Shown one piece after another: positions 17,919-27,244 of a DNA stretch of 64,000 nucleotides (position 1 is the stretch's first letter; each line of letters begins with the position of its first letter). Position numbers and translations under genes: made by a program. The stretch is from Marinobacter koreensis. GTDB taxonomy: Bacteria > Pseudomonadota > Gammaproteobacteria > Pseudomonadales > Oleiphilaceae. The stretch spans positions 372,001 through 436,000 of the forward strand of contig NZ_JAKZAJ010000003.1 of assembly GCF_023156285.1 (NCBI RefSeq), in the 5' to 3' direction. The notes under the pieces were generated by a model. The model saw only the letters and a list, made by a program, of their open reading frames with translations, did not search any database and was not told where the DNA came from.

Positions 17919-18539
17919 ATGGGATATACCTATAATCGACTTAACAAGGACGACGTCGCACTGCTGATGGTTGACCACCAGGCGGGGCTGCTGTCGTTAG
18001 TGCGGGATTTCAGCCCGGACGACTTCAAGAACAATGTACTGGCGCTCGCCGACATTGCCAGGTTTTTTAATATCCCCACTATTCTCACCACCAGCTTCGA
18101 GGATGGCCCCAACGGGCCCATAGTTTTGGAGGTGAAGGAATGCTTCCCAGATGCGCCATACTTTGCCCGGCCAGGACAGATCAATTGCTGGGATAACGAG
18201 GATTTCGTTAATGCAGTAAAAGCGACCGGTAAAAAGCAGCTCCTGATTGCAGGTGTCGTGACTGATGTCTGCGTCGCGTTCCCAACTCTTTCTGCTCTCG
18301 AAGAAGGCTACGAGGTGTTTGTAGTGACGGATGCATCCGGCACATTCAATCAGACTACCCGTGACGCCGCATGGAGCCGTATGGAGCAGGCCGGAGCTCA
18401 GCTGATGAATTGGTTCAGCGTGGGCTGTGAACTGCATCGGGACTGGCGAAATGACATAGAAGGCTTCGGTGGTATTCTGGCCAAACACCTTCCCCAATAC
18501 GCCAACCTTATGCAGAGCTTTTCCGCACAAAAGGCGTAA
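17919..18539 (+). CDS. ycaC: YcaC-like isochorismatase-family hydrolase
   Basis: The 206-residue cysteine hydrolase resembles E. coli YcaC along its length, including MVDHQAGLLSLVRD, TTSFEDGPNGP, ARPGQIN and GAQLMNWFSVGCELHRDWRN. The family catalytic triad positions are Asp19, Arg84 (Lys in some relatives) and Cys118 in VVTDVCVAF. YcaC proteins form octamers; their substrate is unresolved. AAGGAGAACGGG precedes the ATG. The gene starts a short plus-strand unit with pirin (52 bases downstream) and is divergent from a LysR regulator. A similar ycaC-pirin-LysR arrangement would suggest stress or xenobiotic response, but this is inference. Confidence 0.87.
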   Translation: MGYTYNRLNKDDVALLMVDHQAGLLSLVRDFSPDDFKNNVLALADIARFFNIPTILTTSFEDGPNGPIVLEVKECFPDAPYFARPGQINCWDNEDFVNAVKATGKKQLLIAGVVTDVCVAFPTLSALEEGYEVFVVTDASGTFNQTTRDAAWSRMEQAGAQLMNWFSVGCELHRDWRNDIEGFGGILAKHLPQYANLMQSFSAQKA

Positions 18540-18591
18540 GAGCTACGACTGACACACTATACTCACAGGGACGTGATTAAGGATGCCCTCC

Positions 18592-19506
18592 ATGAGCACA
18601 CTTGAGCGCAAACCAGAACTGCCGTGCGACATTTCCACCGGTTGCGATGCAATCAAACTGATCATTACACCGCGGGACAAGGACCTCGGAGGATTTTCCG
18701 TGCGCCGAACGCTTCCAACCGCGCGCCTGAAAATGGTGGGTCCCTGGATATTTTTCGACCACATGGGGCCTGCAGAGTTCGAGCCCGGGGACGGCATCAA
18801 TGTTCGCCCTCACCCGCACATCAACCTGGCCACAGTGACCTATCTGTTTGAAGGCGAAATCCTGCATCGGGACTCGCTCGGAAGTGTACAGCCCATTCGT
18901 CCCGGGGATGTGAATCTCATGGTAGCTGGTAAGGGTATCGTTCATTCCGAACGGGAACGACCGGAAATCACAGCCGAGCGTCATAGGCTTCATGGGCTCC
19001 AGCTCTGGCTTGCACTACCGGAGGAAGACGAAGAAATGGAGCCCGCGTTTTATCATTATCGCGCTGATGATATACCTCAGGTTGACGTTAACGGCGTGCC
19101 AGTCCGGGTAATCATGGGACAGGCTTATGGTGTGCAATCCCCGGTCCGGACTTTTGCAAAAACACTTTATGTGGAAGCGCGTCTCAAGGCCGGACAAACC
19201 CTGGCGATACCTCACGGCGAAGAACGCGCTGTATATGTCGTGGAGGGACGCATTCAAGCGCGAGGAACACCTCTTCCGGCGCATTCAATGGCGGTACTCA
19301 ACCGTGAGGAAGGTGTGACTATTGAAGCGCACGAGGACTCTCTGATTGCCGTTATCGGCGGAGAACCACTTGGCAAACGGTTTATTGAGTGGAATTTCGT
19401 CTCAAGTAGAAAAGACCGGATCGACCAGGCGAAAACCGACTGGAAGAATCGGTCGTTTCCTCTGGTTCCGGGTGATAGTGATGAGTTTATTCCGATGCCG
19501 GAGTGA
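18592..19506 (+). CDS. Pirin family protein
   Basis: The protein (304 residues from this start) is a bicupin of the pirin family. The N-terminal cupin keeps the metal-binding His residues in RPHPHINLATVTYLFEG and the later His/Glu pair in GKGIVHSERE; the C-terminal cupin (GQTLAIPHGEERAVYVVEG) is preserved in fold but lacks the metal set. Bacterial pirins have been reported as quercetin 2,3-dioxygenases and as regulators of pyruvate metabolism; which applies here is open. ATG 18592 has AAGGA at proper spacing, whereas ATG 18583 sits directly against that site; three residues differ. It probably shares a transcript with ycaC. Confidence 0.87.
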   Translation: MSTLERKPELPCDISTGCDAIKLIITPRDKDLGGFSVRRTLPTARLKMVGPWIFFDHMGPAEFEPGDGINVRPHPHINLATVTYLFEGEILHRDSLGSVQPIRPGDVNLMVAGKGIVHSERERPEITAERHRLHGLQLWLALPEEDEEMEPAFYHYRADDIPQVDVNGVPVRVIMGQAYGVQSPVRTFAKTLYVEARLKAGQTLAIPHGEERAVYVVEGRIQARGTPLPAHSMAVLNREEGVTIEAHEDSLIAVIGGEPLGKRFIEWNFVSSRKDRIDQAKTDWKNRSFPLVPGDSDEFIPMPE

Positions 19507-19580
19507 TGGATTAAAGACACGCCCAGCAAAACGGGACTTCGCCCTGCTCTGCTGAGCCCACCTGTGTCGTCTTTGCCGGA

Positions 19581-20447
19581 TCAAATCAGCGGCAAACACA
19601 CGTCCGTCACCAGTTCATGCTCTGGCGTGTCCGGAATCAGGTTGTGGTAATGGAAGAACAATGGAAAATCCCGCAGTTCCTCCCCGCTTTCCGGTAACCA
19701 TTGCCGGTAAAGGTAATAGGCCGGCTCTCCGATGCTTTCGTGAGATCCGAGATGGCGAATCACCGCGCAGCGTCCGGCTGGAATCACCTTGTTGACGATG
19801 CCCAGATCGTTTTCTGGAACCGGCTGTTTTACGGACCCGCAAATATCGAAACGGAACTCTTCTGGTGACGTGGTTGCCGGGTCGTCGTAGGCCAGACCAA
19901 AGGTCTCGCTGGTCTTGACCGGTGACAGACCGGTACGTTTACGCCAGTCGATGAACCGCTTGGCTGATTCATTGACCAGTGCGGGCGATCCCCGATGCTC
20001 AAGTACCGCAACGGTTGTTTCCGGGAAATCAATAATCTCTACATTCATTGGCTGTTTCCGCTCTCTTGGAGGTAGTTGATAACGTTCATGCCACGGCTGC
20101 CACGCCGGAGCTTTTCGAAATTGAGAGGGTGTGTTGCCAAAGGTGCTCTTGAACGCCCGGGAAAATGACTCCGGGTTCCCGAAGCCCGCTTCGAGGGCGA
20201 TATCGATGATCGGGGTCGCATCCTCAAACGCCAGGCGGTATGACGCCCGGCGCAGTCGCATTAGCTGGATATAACGTGTCACGCTGATACCCGCGTATTG
20301 CGAGAACTGCCTGTGAAAGTGGAACTTCGAGAAATTCGCCACTTCGCTCAGTCGATCCAGGGACAGGTCCCCGGACAGATGCTTGTCGATGTAGGCGAAA
20401 ACCCGCTCGAATCGCCGGGCATACGCCGCTGCCTTTGTGTCATTCAC
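19581..20447 (-). CDS. AraC-family regulator with GyrI-like effector domain
   Basis: The 288-residue protein has an N-terminal AraC/XylS double helix-turn-helix (about residues 10-112; LSLDRLSEVANFSKFHFHRQ and IDIALEAGFGNPESFSRAFK) and a C-terminal GyrI-like small-molecule-binding domain (about 133-288, VEIIDFPETTVAVLEHRG). This order is that of Rob/BmrR-type stress and multidrug regulators. It is divergent from qmcA with 128 bases between, so it may regulate that promoter; no direct evidence. It ends 74 bases from the convergent pirin gene. Confidence 0.88.
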   Translation of the reverse strand: MNDTKAAAYARRFERVFAYIDKHLSGDLSLDRLSEVANFSKFHFHRQFSQYAGISVTRYIQLMRLRRASYRLAFEDATPIIDIALEAGFGNPESFSRAFKSTFGNTPSQFRKAPAWQPWHERYQLPPRERKQPMNVEIIDFPETTVAVLEHRGSPALVNESAKRFIDWRKRTGLSPVKTSETFGLAYDDPATTSPEEFRFDICGSVKQPVPENDLGIVNKVIPAGRCAVIRHLGSHESIGEPAYYLYRQWLPESGEELRDFPLFFHYHNLIPDTPEHELVTDVCLPLI

Positions 20448-20508
20448 TGGTACACCTCCTCAACGGCAGCCACTATGCCCCACAGATCTTGTGCAATCCT
20501 GACTGAAA

Positions 20509-20537
20509 TTGCTCAGTGGGCAGTATGTGTAGATAAT
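20509..20537 (+). promoter_or_regulatory. Probable sigma-70 promoter of qmcA-nfeD
   Basis: TTGCTC (20509-20514), a 17-base spacer and GATAAT (20532-20537) lie 39 bases upstream of the qmcA start. The hexamers and spacing fit the sigma-70 pattern. Confidence 0.5.
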
Positions 20538-20575
20538 CCCCCTACCAAAACCTAAATCAGGGAAAGCTGTATTTT

Positions 20576-21529
20576 ATGGACATTGTTCTGATTGTCTCGG
20601 GCGTAATTGCCCTTCTCGTTGTTGTCACACTCGCCAAGGCGGTTCGGATTGTGCCCCAGGCAGAAGTACAGGTCATTGAAAGACTTGGGCGTTTCCACCG
20701 CGTCCTCAATGGTGGACTGAATGTCATTGTTCCCTTCGTGGATCAGGTTCGCCAGACGTTCAGCACGCAGGAACAGGTTATCGACATTCCTTCCCAGCAA
20801 GTGATCACCTCGGACAACGTTCAGATTACGATCGACGGTGTTGTGTTCCTGCGAATCAATGATGCCAAGCTGGCTACTTATGAAATCAATGATCTCAAAT
20901 ACGCCGTCGCCCAGCTGGCCCAGACAACGCTGCGCTCCGAAATTGGCAAGATGGAGCTGGACAACACACTGTCCAGTCGTGAGGAAATGAACGCCGCCCT
21001 GCTCCTGGCCCTGGATAACGCCTCCGGGGGCTGGGGTGCCAAAGTGACCAGGGTTGAGATCAGTGACATCTCGGTACCCGAGAACGTGCAGCGGGCCATG
21101 GAGCTCCAGCTTCAGGCAACCCGCGAGCGCCGCGCCATCGAACAGAAGGCGGAAGCCGACAAGAACGCCACCATCGCCAAAGCGGAAGGCGACAAGGAAC
21201 GGGCCTATCGGGAAGCGGAAGCGCTGGAGCGGACCGCAGAGGCCCGGAAGAAAGAACAGGTGCTATTGGCCGAGGCGGCAAAGGCCGAGGAAGTGCTGAA
21301 AGCCGAGGGGCAAAAGCAGGCTATTGAACTGGTTGCCGCCGGTCTTCGGGATAATCCGGACGCCGGCGAGTATCTCCTGGCCCAGGACCGGATTGCAGCC
21401 TGGACGGGCATTGCTGCCAGTGATAGCCAGAACAAGATCGTTGTGCCCTACGAAGCCAGCGACCTGCTCGGTTCCCTGGCAATGGCCCGGGAGTTTCTGG
21501 GGAAATCAACTGAACAGGCACAACGCTGA
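20576..21529 (+). CDS. qmcA: SPFH/band 7 (stomatin-like) membrane protein
   Basis: The 317-residue protein has one N-terminal membrane helix (residues 2-20), then an SPFH domain (VQVIERLGRFHRVLNGGLNV, IDIPSQQVITSDNVQITIDG) and a long charged coiled coil (about 185-265, EADKNATIAKAEGDKERAYR). Such proteins form ring-shaped membrane microdomains and, with FtsH/HflKC-like partners, influence membrane proteostasis. It matches QmcA/YbbK of enteric bacteria. The following nfeD gene (41 bases on) is the standard partner of this family. The coupling region contains a strong GC hairpin. Confidence 0.9.
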   Translation: MDIVLIVSGVIALLVVVTLAKAVRIVPQAEVQVIERLGRFHRVLNGGLNVIVPFVDQVRQTFSTQEQVIDIPSQQVITSDNVQITIDGVVFLRINDAKLATYEINDLKYAVAQLAQTTLRSEIGKMELDNTLSSREEMNAALLLALDNASGGWGAKVTRVEISDISVPENVQRAMELQLQATRERRAIEQKAEADKNATIAKAEGDKERAYREAEALERTAEARKKEQVLLAEAAKAEEVLKAEGQKQAIELVAAGLRDNPDAGEYLLAQDRIAAWTGIAASDSQNKIVVPYEASDLLGSLAMAREFLGKSTEQAQR

Positions 21530-21539
21530 AACACGGAGC

Positions 21540-21559
21540 GGCCCCGTGAAAGCGGGGCC
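21540..21559 (+). promoter_or_regulatory. Intercistronic GC hairpin between qmcA and nfeD
   Basis: GGCCCCG (21540-21546) pairs perfectly with CGGGGCC (21553-21559) around a six-base loop. No T-run follows and nfeD starts 11 bases later, so it more likely modulates mRNA decay or nfeD translation than ends transcription. Confidence 0.45.
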
Positions 21560-21570
21560 AATGACGAATA

Positions 21571-22011
21571 ATGGATGTATCAATCGTTTGGTGGCTTCTG
21601 GTCACCGCAGGTATTGCGCTGGTAATAGCAGAAGTGTTTATCGGCGCATTCATCGTGATGTGGTTCGGGCTCGGAGCTGTCGTCGCCGGTTTGCTCACGT
21701 TTTTTGTTCCGGGGCTGAATGCCGGCATCCAGCTTTTGCTGACAGCCCTGCTTGGTGCGGTATTGCTCTACTTTTTCAGGGACCGATGCATTGCCGGCGA
21801 AAATGCATCGCAGGAGTCGCTGCACACCTTTTCGCGAACTACCGGAGAAATTCACAAAGCGGAAACTGGGGCTATGACCGTATTTGCAAACGGGACCTTC
21901 TGGCAAATCGGCAATCCTGAAGATATTCCAGAAGAGAAGAGGAAGCCCGGATCCACGATAACGGTGGCTGAGTTCCGGAATAACAAAGCCTATGTAAGCA
22001 ACTCCGATTAA
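21571..22011 (+). CDS. NfeD family membrane protein
   Basis: The 146-residue protein has two or three hydrophobic helices in the first ~80 residues (WWLLVTAGIALVIAEVFIGA, FVPGLNAGIQLLLTALLGAV) and a C-terminal OB-fold-like domain (TGEIHKAETGAMTVFANGTF), as in short NfeD proteins. These partner SPFH proteins such as the upstream QmcA, probably in the same membrane complex. The conserved G-x-A-x-V-x-P-x-G pattern of longer NfeD forms is degraded here, which is common in the YbbL-type short forms. Confidence 0.83.
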   Translation: MDVSIVWWLLVTAGIALVIAEVFIGAFIVMWFGLGAVVAGLLTFFVPGLNAGIQLLLTALLGAVLLYFFRDRCIAGENASQESLHTFSRTTGEIHKAETGAMTVFANGTFWQIGNPEDIPEEKRKPGSTITVAEFRNNKAYVSNSD

Positions 22012-22035
22012 TCAGACTAAGCCCAGCCTTTAACG

Positions 22036-23064
22036 CTAACTCGCATACCGCACATGCCGGCGCATCAGGTTTGCCCTATAGGGCGTGGCCAGGCTCAATA
22101 CCTTGGCCATCATCTCGCTCTCCTTCTGTTTCCAGGTGTCATCGTCCATATCCCGCCAGTATCGTGGCGGGCGTCCTTTCAGGCGGTCGTGTTCGGCGGT
22201 CACCGGGTCCTTGGGCCGGAACTCCTCCCATAGTGGGATATCCGGCAACGGACGGCTGGTATCCATGAAATTCTGAAACATATCCCACAAAGCAAAGCAT
22301 TCCTTTCCCGTGGTCTTACCTATCAGATTGCCTATGGGGATCATCATCTGGCTGTAGCGATGGACCAGGTAAAGGGTATGAACTACTTGGCCGGGCGGTA
22401 TCATTTCGTTGGTGAGATAGGCGTCGAATTCGTAGAAAGGTGCCTGTTCTTCGACCGTTGGGCCTTTTCTTTTGTGGTGGTACACCGTGACCAGCCCGGT
22501 ACGGCGGTTGACCTCCCATTTGGGGCCTTGAGAAGGCTTAATCGCCCAACGTGGAAACAAAATAAGTGGCCCACGCCCAGCCCACCAAACCGTCAGTGGT
22601 ATACCGAAAAAATACGGAACAGCATCGAGTAATTGAAGGTTGCGATCTGCGAAAGTCATCCCCGAAGGCGTGTGATAACAGGCCACTAGAGACGCCAAGA
22701 AAAAGACCGGAAACATCAGCACAAAAATCAATTTTCCAAAGGTTCCGACAATATTTAATAGGCTAACCCTAAAAGCGGGCGTTGCATGACGGTACCTTTC
22801 ATGGTCGATACGTTGATGGAACTCGATATTTTCAAAGCCATTTGGTTGTGACTCAATTTTTCTCAAGACTTCCGGGCGGAAGCGTTTCCGGAATGACAGA
22901 GGCGCTACCTCGTCGGTCCCCCCCCACGGCATGCGCATATCAAACTTTCGATTAAGCCAGGACCGCCCCGAGCCGAACGCTTGTCGCTGCTGTTGCGGTA
23001 TCCGGTCCGGGTGGTAGGCCTGGGGGCCATAGTAGTTTTCATTCATTGCTTCTGTTTCCAACAT
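22036..23064 (-). CDS. Membrane protein coupled to VasX-like effector; candidate immunity or accessory protein
   Basis: The 342-residue protein has two predicted membrane helices (about residues 103-127 and 143-165) flanked by long cytoplasmic regions rich in Arg/Pro; the C-terminal part (RWAIKPSQGPKWEVNRRTG, VYHHKRKGP) resembles the DUF6708-type proteins I associate with type VI effector loci. Its ATG overlaps the effector stop codon (TGATG), so it is translated with it. A membrane-embedded partner suits immunity to a pore-forming toxin, but an adaptor role is equally possible. A second ATG at 23046 is available. Base composition around 22600-22800 seems more AT-rich than the flanks. Confidence 0.65.
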   Translation of the reverse strand: MLETEAMNENYYGPQAYHPDRIPQQQRQAFGSGRSWLNRKFDMRMPWGGTDEVAPLSFRKRFRPEVLRKIESQPNGFENIEFHQRIDHERYRHATPAFRVSLLNIVGTFGKLIFVLMFPVFFLASLVACYHTPSGMTFADRNLQLLDAVPYFFGIPLTVWWAGRGPLILFPRWAIKPSQGPKWEVNRRTGLVTVYHHKRKGPTVEEQAPFYEFDAYLTNEMIPPGQVVHTLYLVHRYSQMMIPIGNLIGKTTGKECFALWDMFQNFMDTSRPLPDIPLWEEFRPKDPVTAEHDRLKGRPPRYWRDMDDDTWKQKESEMMAKVLSLATPYRANLMRRHVRYAS

Positions 23065-26000
23065 CAGGCTGGGCCGGACTTTGTGAAACCGTTAACCCAG
23101 AACAGTTGATCATGATCGGTAAAATCCGGTTTTGTGAAATCGTCATTTTTCGAGTCATACCGGGTAGTATCCTTGGGCGGAGGTGCCGGGAAGGCAAATG
23201 ATTGTCCTTTGAGCATGACCTGGTATTGCGCCTTGGCTTGCAACTCATAACGCAGCTCTTGTTGGCCCGTGGGCATACCCAGGAAAGTCCGGGGCTTGCG
23301 TTGGGAATCCGGTTTCCGTACCAACAGCACATAGCCGGTGGCGGTGGCTTGCTGATGGAGGATATGGTCCTGCGATTCCCCTTCAGATACTGCGTCCGAG
23401 GACGCGAGCCCGTAGCCCCGTCCAAGATTGAAGGCCTTACACAATAACCGGGTCTTGCAGATCGCCTGAACTCCTTCCGGTGCCCCCAGCAGTCCCGGCA
23501 GATTACTGTCAACGCGGATTATATGGGTAGCCTTCTGGAGCGCTCTCGGGTCCGGCGAGTTAAGCGATTTTAAAACAGCTTTTTGAGCCTGGTCTGTGGT
23601 CGGCATGGGTTGACGAGTCAAACGTAAGTTCATCAACTGTCCTAGTAAGCGAAAGTAAGCTTCAGCGGCGTTGTCGGTTCCTTGCAAATGCGGTAACCCA
23701 TCATGGTCACCAAACGGACCGTTCCGAAGCCAGTTTTCGATAGGTTCATCTTGAAGAACCCAGATTAAGGCAGTGCCAAAAAGCATCAAGCCAAGACCGA
23801 CCCAGCCCAAAGGTCCCATCCCCAAGAGAGTGGCCTGAACAGGAATCATTGAAGCCATAGTCATAACCACGCCGCTGACCGTTGTGACACCATACCCCCA
23901 AGCGGCGGGATCCCCCGTATCGAGGGCGTAAAGGGTGTCCGATAGGCTGATACCAGTCACCGCAATCGCGCCAGTAGCGCCGAGAAACATGCGACTGGTA
24001 ATTGATTCGACACCCAGAATTTTGGAAAGGGTTTGAGCAATTTCGCCCTCGAATTCATAACCCAGAAACGCCACCAATTTCTCCTTCACTAAAGTGTTGG
24101 CGAAGCGCTCTGCCAATAACACCGCCGCTATTGAGGAGTTAAATAGCCCGGCTACCGTTCCCAGCAAGGCTCTATCAAAGCCTTGTTGACGTTCTATTTC
24201 GGAATATGAGCCTATGGCATTAGAAATATTCACCAACTCAATCCCCAGCACCACCATTGGCAGAACCGGTGTATTCAACGCCCGGTAAAGCCGACTGTGC
24301 TCGGCCTGGTCCAGCTGGGAGCGGTTCTCTTCGATGGCCTGTTCCGTCGTCTTGATGGCCGCAGCAACGGATGTGACGCGACCGCCGAGGCTATCCAGTT
24401 CCGCGGTGATTCCGCTGAATCGACGCTCGGCGGCTTGCAGCCGCTCCTGGGCACTGGCGATATTGGCTGCGCCCTGCTCGGCCGCCTTACGGGCCAGTAT
24501 CAGTTCATTCTGGGCCTGGCTGAGACGGCTGAGTGCCTGGGTGGCCGGACGGTCCCGTTCCAGAATCCAGGCCAGCATTTTCTGTGCATATGCTGTCGGA
24601 GGTGTCACCCGTTCACCCTCCCCGGACAGATCTTCGAGCCCCAGTACGTATTTGCCCTGTTTGATGGCATCACTCAGAGGCATGAGGCGCAGTCCGGGCA
24701 AAAGGTTCGGCATAGACTGCCGGATGGCCTCCAGAGGGTGGCTCAGCATGGCAAGGCGTCGGGTCAGGAAGCGCTGATTAAGGGCCTGCTGTGCCTGCCC
24801 GAGGCGGGTTTCCGCCTGTTCTCGCGTTCGCTCCAGTTGTCGGTGGGCGTTCCGGGATTCTTTCAGCACCGCCAGGTACCCTTCCTTGCTGGTTTTCAGG
24901 GCGGCCTGGGCACGCTGCTCGTAGTGACGGGTAAGCTCGGCCTGTTGCCGGTTCAACCGGCGGTAATCGGCCCGTAGCTGCTTGAGTTCACTGTCTTCGT
25001 TTTCAAGAGCCGTCAGGGCGCTGCGGATGGCGCTGTGTAATTCGTTATGGGCGGCGTTGAGTGCTTTGGTGCCTTCGGCCATACCCGCGAAGAGAAGATT
25101 GGTCAGGCCACCGGCTTTAATCTCTGACGCCAGTTGCAATCCTTCAAGGGTCTGGATATCGGTCAGGTCCGCCGGCAAGTTCAGGGTTTCCAACCGGGCC
25201 AATTCATGTCCACGGAAAACACCATCGCCGGGATTGGCCGGCGGTGATTGCGGCGGTTTATAGGGTGTGTGCTGATCCGCCGGGTCCACCTGAGGCCAGA
25301 GCATCCGGGCAAGGGAGACCACACCCTGACTCTTGCTAATGGCTTCTTGTTCAGTACACAGACGCCGTAGCCATTGTTTGCCTTTCGAATCGCTACCGGG
25401 CAGGCCTTGCCGTGGGTGCAGTGGATCCTGTTTGACCGGTGTTTCCATGACCAGGCTGACCAACCGGCCGGTAAAGCGAAAGGCTGCAGCATAGTCAAAG
25501 TCATCACCACAGAACAGATCGCCCAATACCTGCTGGTAGGGCTGCCGACGCAAGCAAAGCAGCAATTCATCCTGGGCCCTGTCGAGGTACTCCCGCCCTA
25601 ACCCCCGCTCCTCGTTCATCAGGATCTGATCGATGCGTTCGCGGCCGGCCTCGGGCAAGGCCGAGATATATTGATGGAGGGGATTGCGCTCGCCCTGCAA
25701 CCGTGGCGGCAGAATCAGTTGATTTACCAACTGAGCACTATCCAGTTGCGGGTTCTGTCGGGCCCTTTCACAGCACAGAGACAGCAATTCACGAGCGGTT
25801 TCAATGCGATGCGCCTGATGTCGGATTTCGTAGAGACGATCGTCTATCTTCAGGCCGCAGACACCGCGCCTTCGTAATGTCTCGACAGCATCGGTGGTCG
25901 GCAACCCGGCCCTCCAGTCATCCGTTGAGAATAGGCGGGGCTTCTGCGATTTGCTGGCCTCGTCGACAGCCTCCTGGATACTGAGGGCTAGTGCCCCGGG

Positions 26001-26987
26001 TTCCGGCTTTTCGTAGTTCGCCAGCGGCCCGGAACGCTCACCCGCGCTGTATTGCCGAAAAAGGTCTTTCGCCATCTCATAGGCTTTGACGGGATAGGTA
26101 CCGTCGACGTTTTCCAGGAATAACCAGGGGCGCTCGAACTGCCACTCCACGGCCGGTTGGCGCGGGCGTTGAGGCGCCACCGTATCGAGATAGAATACGG
26201 GGCGATTACTCGGACCTACGTCGAAGCTGGCGCCATCGGCCGGCGAACTGTGAGGCATTATTCGGCCGATTTGCTGGCATCGGTGATAGCGAAGACTGAA
26301 ATCGGTTTGTAGGCGATTGATGCGGGCCGCTGGGAGGGCCGATTCCGAGAAGGCGACTTCAAGGGCAAGATCCTTGTTGTCGAGACGTGCCGGTACCCAG
26401 ATGTCTGACAAGGCGACGCCAGTTGCTATCCGTCGGTTTGCGGTTACATGGCCATTTCTATCCCGGTAATCGTCCAAACGGACATCCTGGAAGCGAAGCT
26501 CGCCTTCTTTCCAGGTGATGCACAGCTCGCGCCAGAGCCGGGCATCCCGAAATACGTAAAGGTAGCCGGATCGGGCCAGCGCCGGCCAGGTTGGTTCCTG
26601 GCCACCGATATCGCGTCCGCGGATCCAGTCGAAAGGCACCACTGGCAGGAGAATGTGCTGCTGACCACCCTCGCGGCCTTGCCATGGAGTTTCTCCCGCG
26701 GTCTCCAGAATCGGTAAGCGAATAGGCGGACCGCCCTGGGCCTCTATTTCCAGCACCAGACGGCTATCGGGTTGATCCTTCCAGGCCCAGGTATGGAGAA
26801 TTGAAGCGCGACCATTCAGACCTGCCTGTCTGCGCTCGTCATCGGGATAGCGGGGATTCTCGTTCGCGGCGACCTCTGGGTCGGTGTTTTCATAGACAAC
26901 GAGCTTCTGTTGCGAGCCATGATCCTCACCATGGACTTCAACTATCAGATCGTGCCACATGCAGGCCGGGCGGTTGGAAGGCTCCAT
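23064..26987 (-). CDS. Large VasX/BTH_I2691-like type VI secretion effector
   Basis: The 1307-residue protein starts with a domain (to about residue 270; GYLYVFRDARLWREL, LLPVVPFDWIRGRD) that I recognise as the VasX N-terminal region found in type VI effectors. Two long coiled-coil segments follow (about 645-740 and 815-895), then a hydrophobic block with several membrane-spanning stretches (about 905-1080, including GATGAIAVTGISLSDTLYAL and GPLGWVGLGLMLFGTALIWV), and a soluble C-terminal domain. VasX-type proteins insert into target membranes and dissipate the membrane potential. There is no signal peptide. AAGGAG lies 6-8 bases before the ATG. No Tss, VgrG, Hcp or PAAR gene is in the window, so delivery genes must be elsewhere. 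Confidence 0.75.
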   Translation of the reverse strand: MEPSNRPACMWHDLIVEVHGEDHGSQQKLVVYENTDPEVAANENPRYPDDERRQAGLNGRASILHTWAWKDQPDSRLVLEIEAQGGPPIRLPILETAGETPWQGREGGQQHILLPVVPFDWIRGRDIGGQEPTWPALARSGYLYVFRDARLWRELCITWKEGELRFQDVRLDDYRDRNGHVTANRRIATGVALSDIWVPARLDNKDLALEVAFSESALPAARINRLQTDFSLRYHRCQQIGRIMPHSSPADGASFDVGPSNRPVFYLDTVAPQRPRQPAVEWQFERPWLFLENVDGTYPVKAYEMAKDLFRQYSAGERSGPLANYEKPEPGALALSIQEAVDEASKSQKPRLFSTDDWRAGLPTTDAVETLRRRGVCGLKIDDRLYEIRHQAHRIETARELLSLCCERARQNPQLDSAQLVNQLILPPRLQGERNPLHQYISALPEAGRERIDQILMNEERGLGREYLDRAQDELLLCLRRQPYQQVLGDLFCGDDFDYAAAFRFTGRLVSLVMETPVKQDPLHPRQGLPGSDSKGKQWLRRLCTEQEAISKSQGVVSLARMLWPQVDPADQHTPYKPPQSPPANPGDGVFRGHELARLETLNLPADLTDIQTLEGLQLASEIKAGGLTNLLFAGMAEGTKALNAAHNELHSAIRSALTALENEDSELKQLRADYRRLNRQQAELTRHYEQRAQAALKTSKEGYLAVLKESRNAHRQLERTREQAETRLGQAQQALNQRFLTRRLAMLSHPLEAIRQSMPNLLPGLRLMPLSDAIKQGKYVLGLEDLSGEGERVTPPTAYAQKMLAWILERDRPATQALSRLSQAQNELILARKAAEQGAANIASAQERLQAAERRFSGITAELDSLGGRVTSVAAAIKTTEQAIEENRSQLDQAEHSRLYRALNTPVLPMVVLGIELVNISNAIGSYSEIERQQGFDRALLGTVAGLFNSSIAAVLLAERFANTLVKEKLVAFLGYEFEGEIAQTLSKILGVESITSRMFLGATGAIAVTGISLSDTLYALDTGDPAAWGYGVTTVSGVVMTMASMIPVQATLLGMGPLGWVGLGLMLFGTALIWVLQDEPIENWLRNGPFGDHDGLPHLQGTDNAAEAYFRLLGQLMNLRLTRQPMPTTDQAQKAVLKSLNSPDPRALQKATHIIRVDSNLPGLLGAPEGVQAICKTRLLCKAFNLGRGYGLASSDAVSEGESQDHILHQQATATGYVLLVRKPDSQRKPRTFLGMPTGQQELRYELQAKAQYQVMLKGQSFAFPAPPPKDTTRYDSKNDDFTKPDFTDHDQLFWVNGFTKSGPA

Positions 26988-27244
26988 CCCTGGATACTCC
27001 TTGTGTCGAAAACTCTGAAATCCTTCTCCGGGAGCGTCCTGCTCCCAGCTATTTCCGACAGAATCCTAGCCTATTTGGCAGATCGGTGTCATCCGGCTGT
27101 CTCTCAATGGGAGAGCCGCTCGCGTTAGGTGCGAAATGCATTGGTATGCGAGCTTTCAGATCGCAAAATGATCTATCGGTCGATGTAACCAATTCCCCCT
27201 TTGGTGTGTCTAACGGCTGGAAGGAACCGAAAGGGGGACCCACC

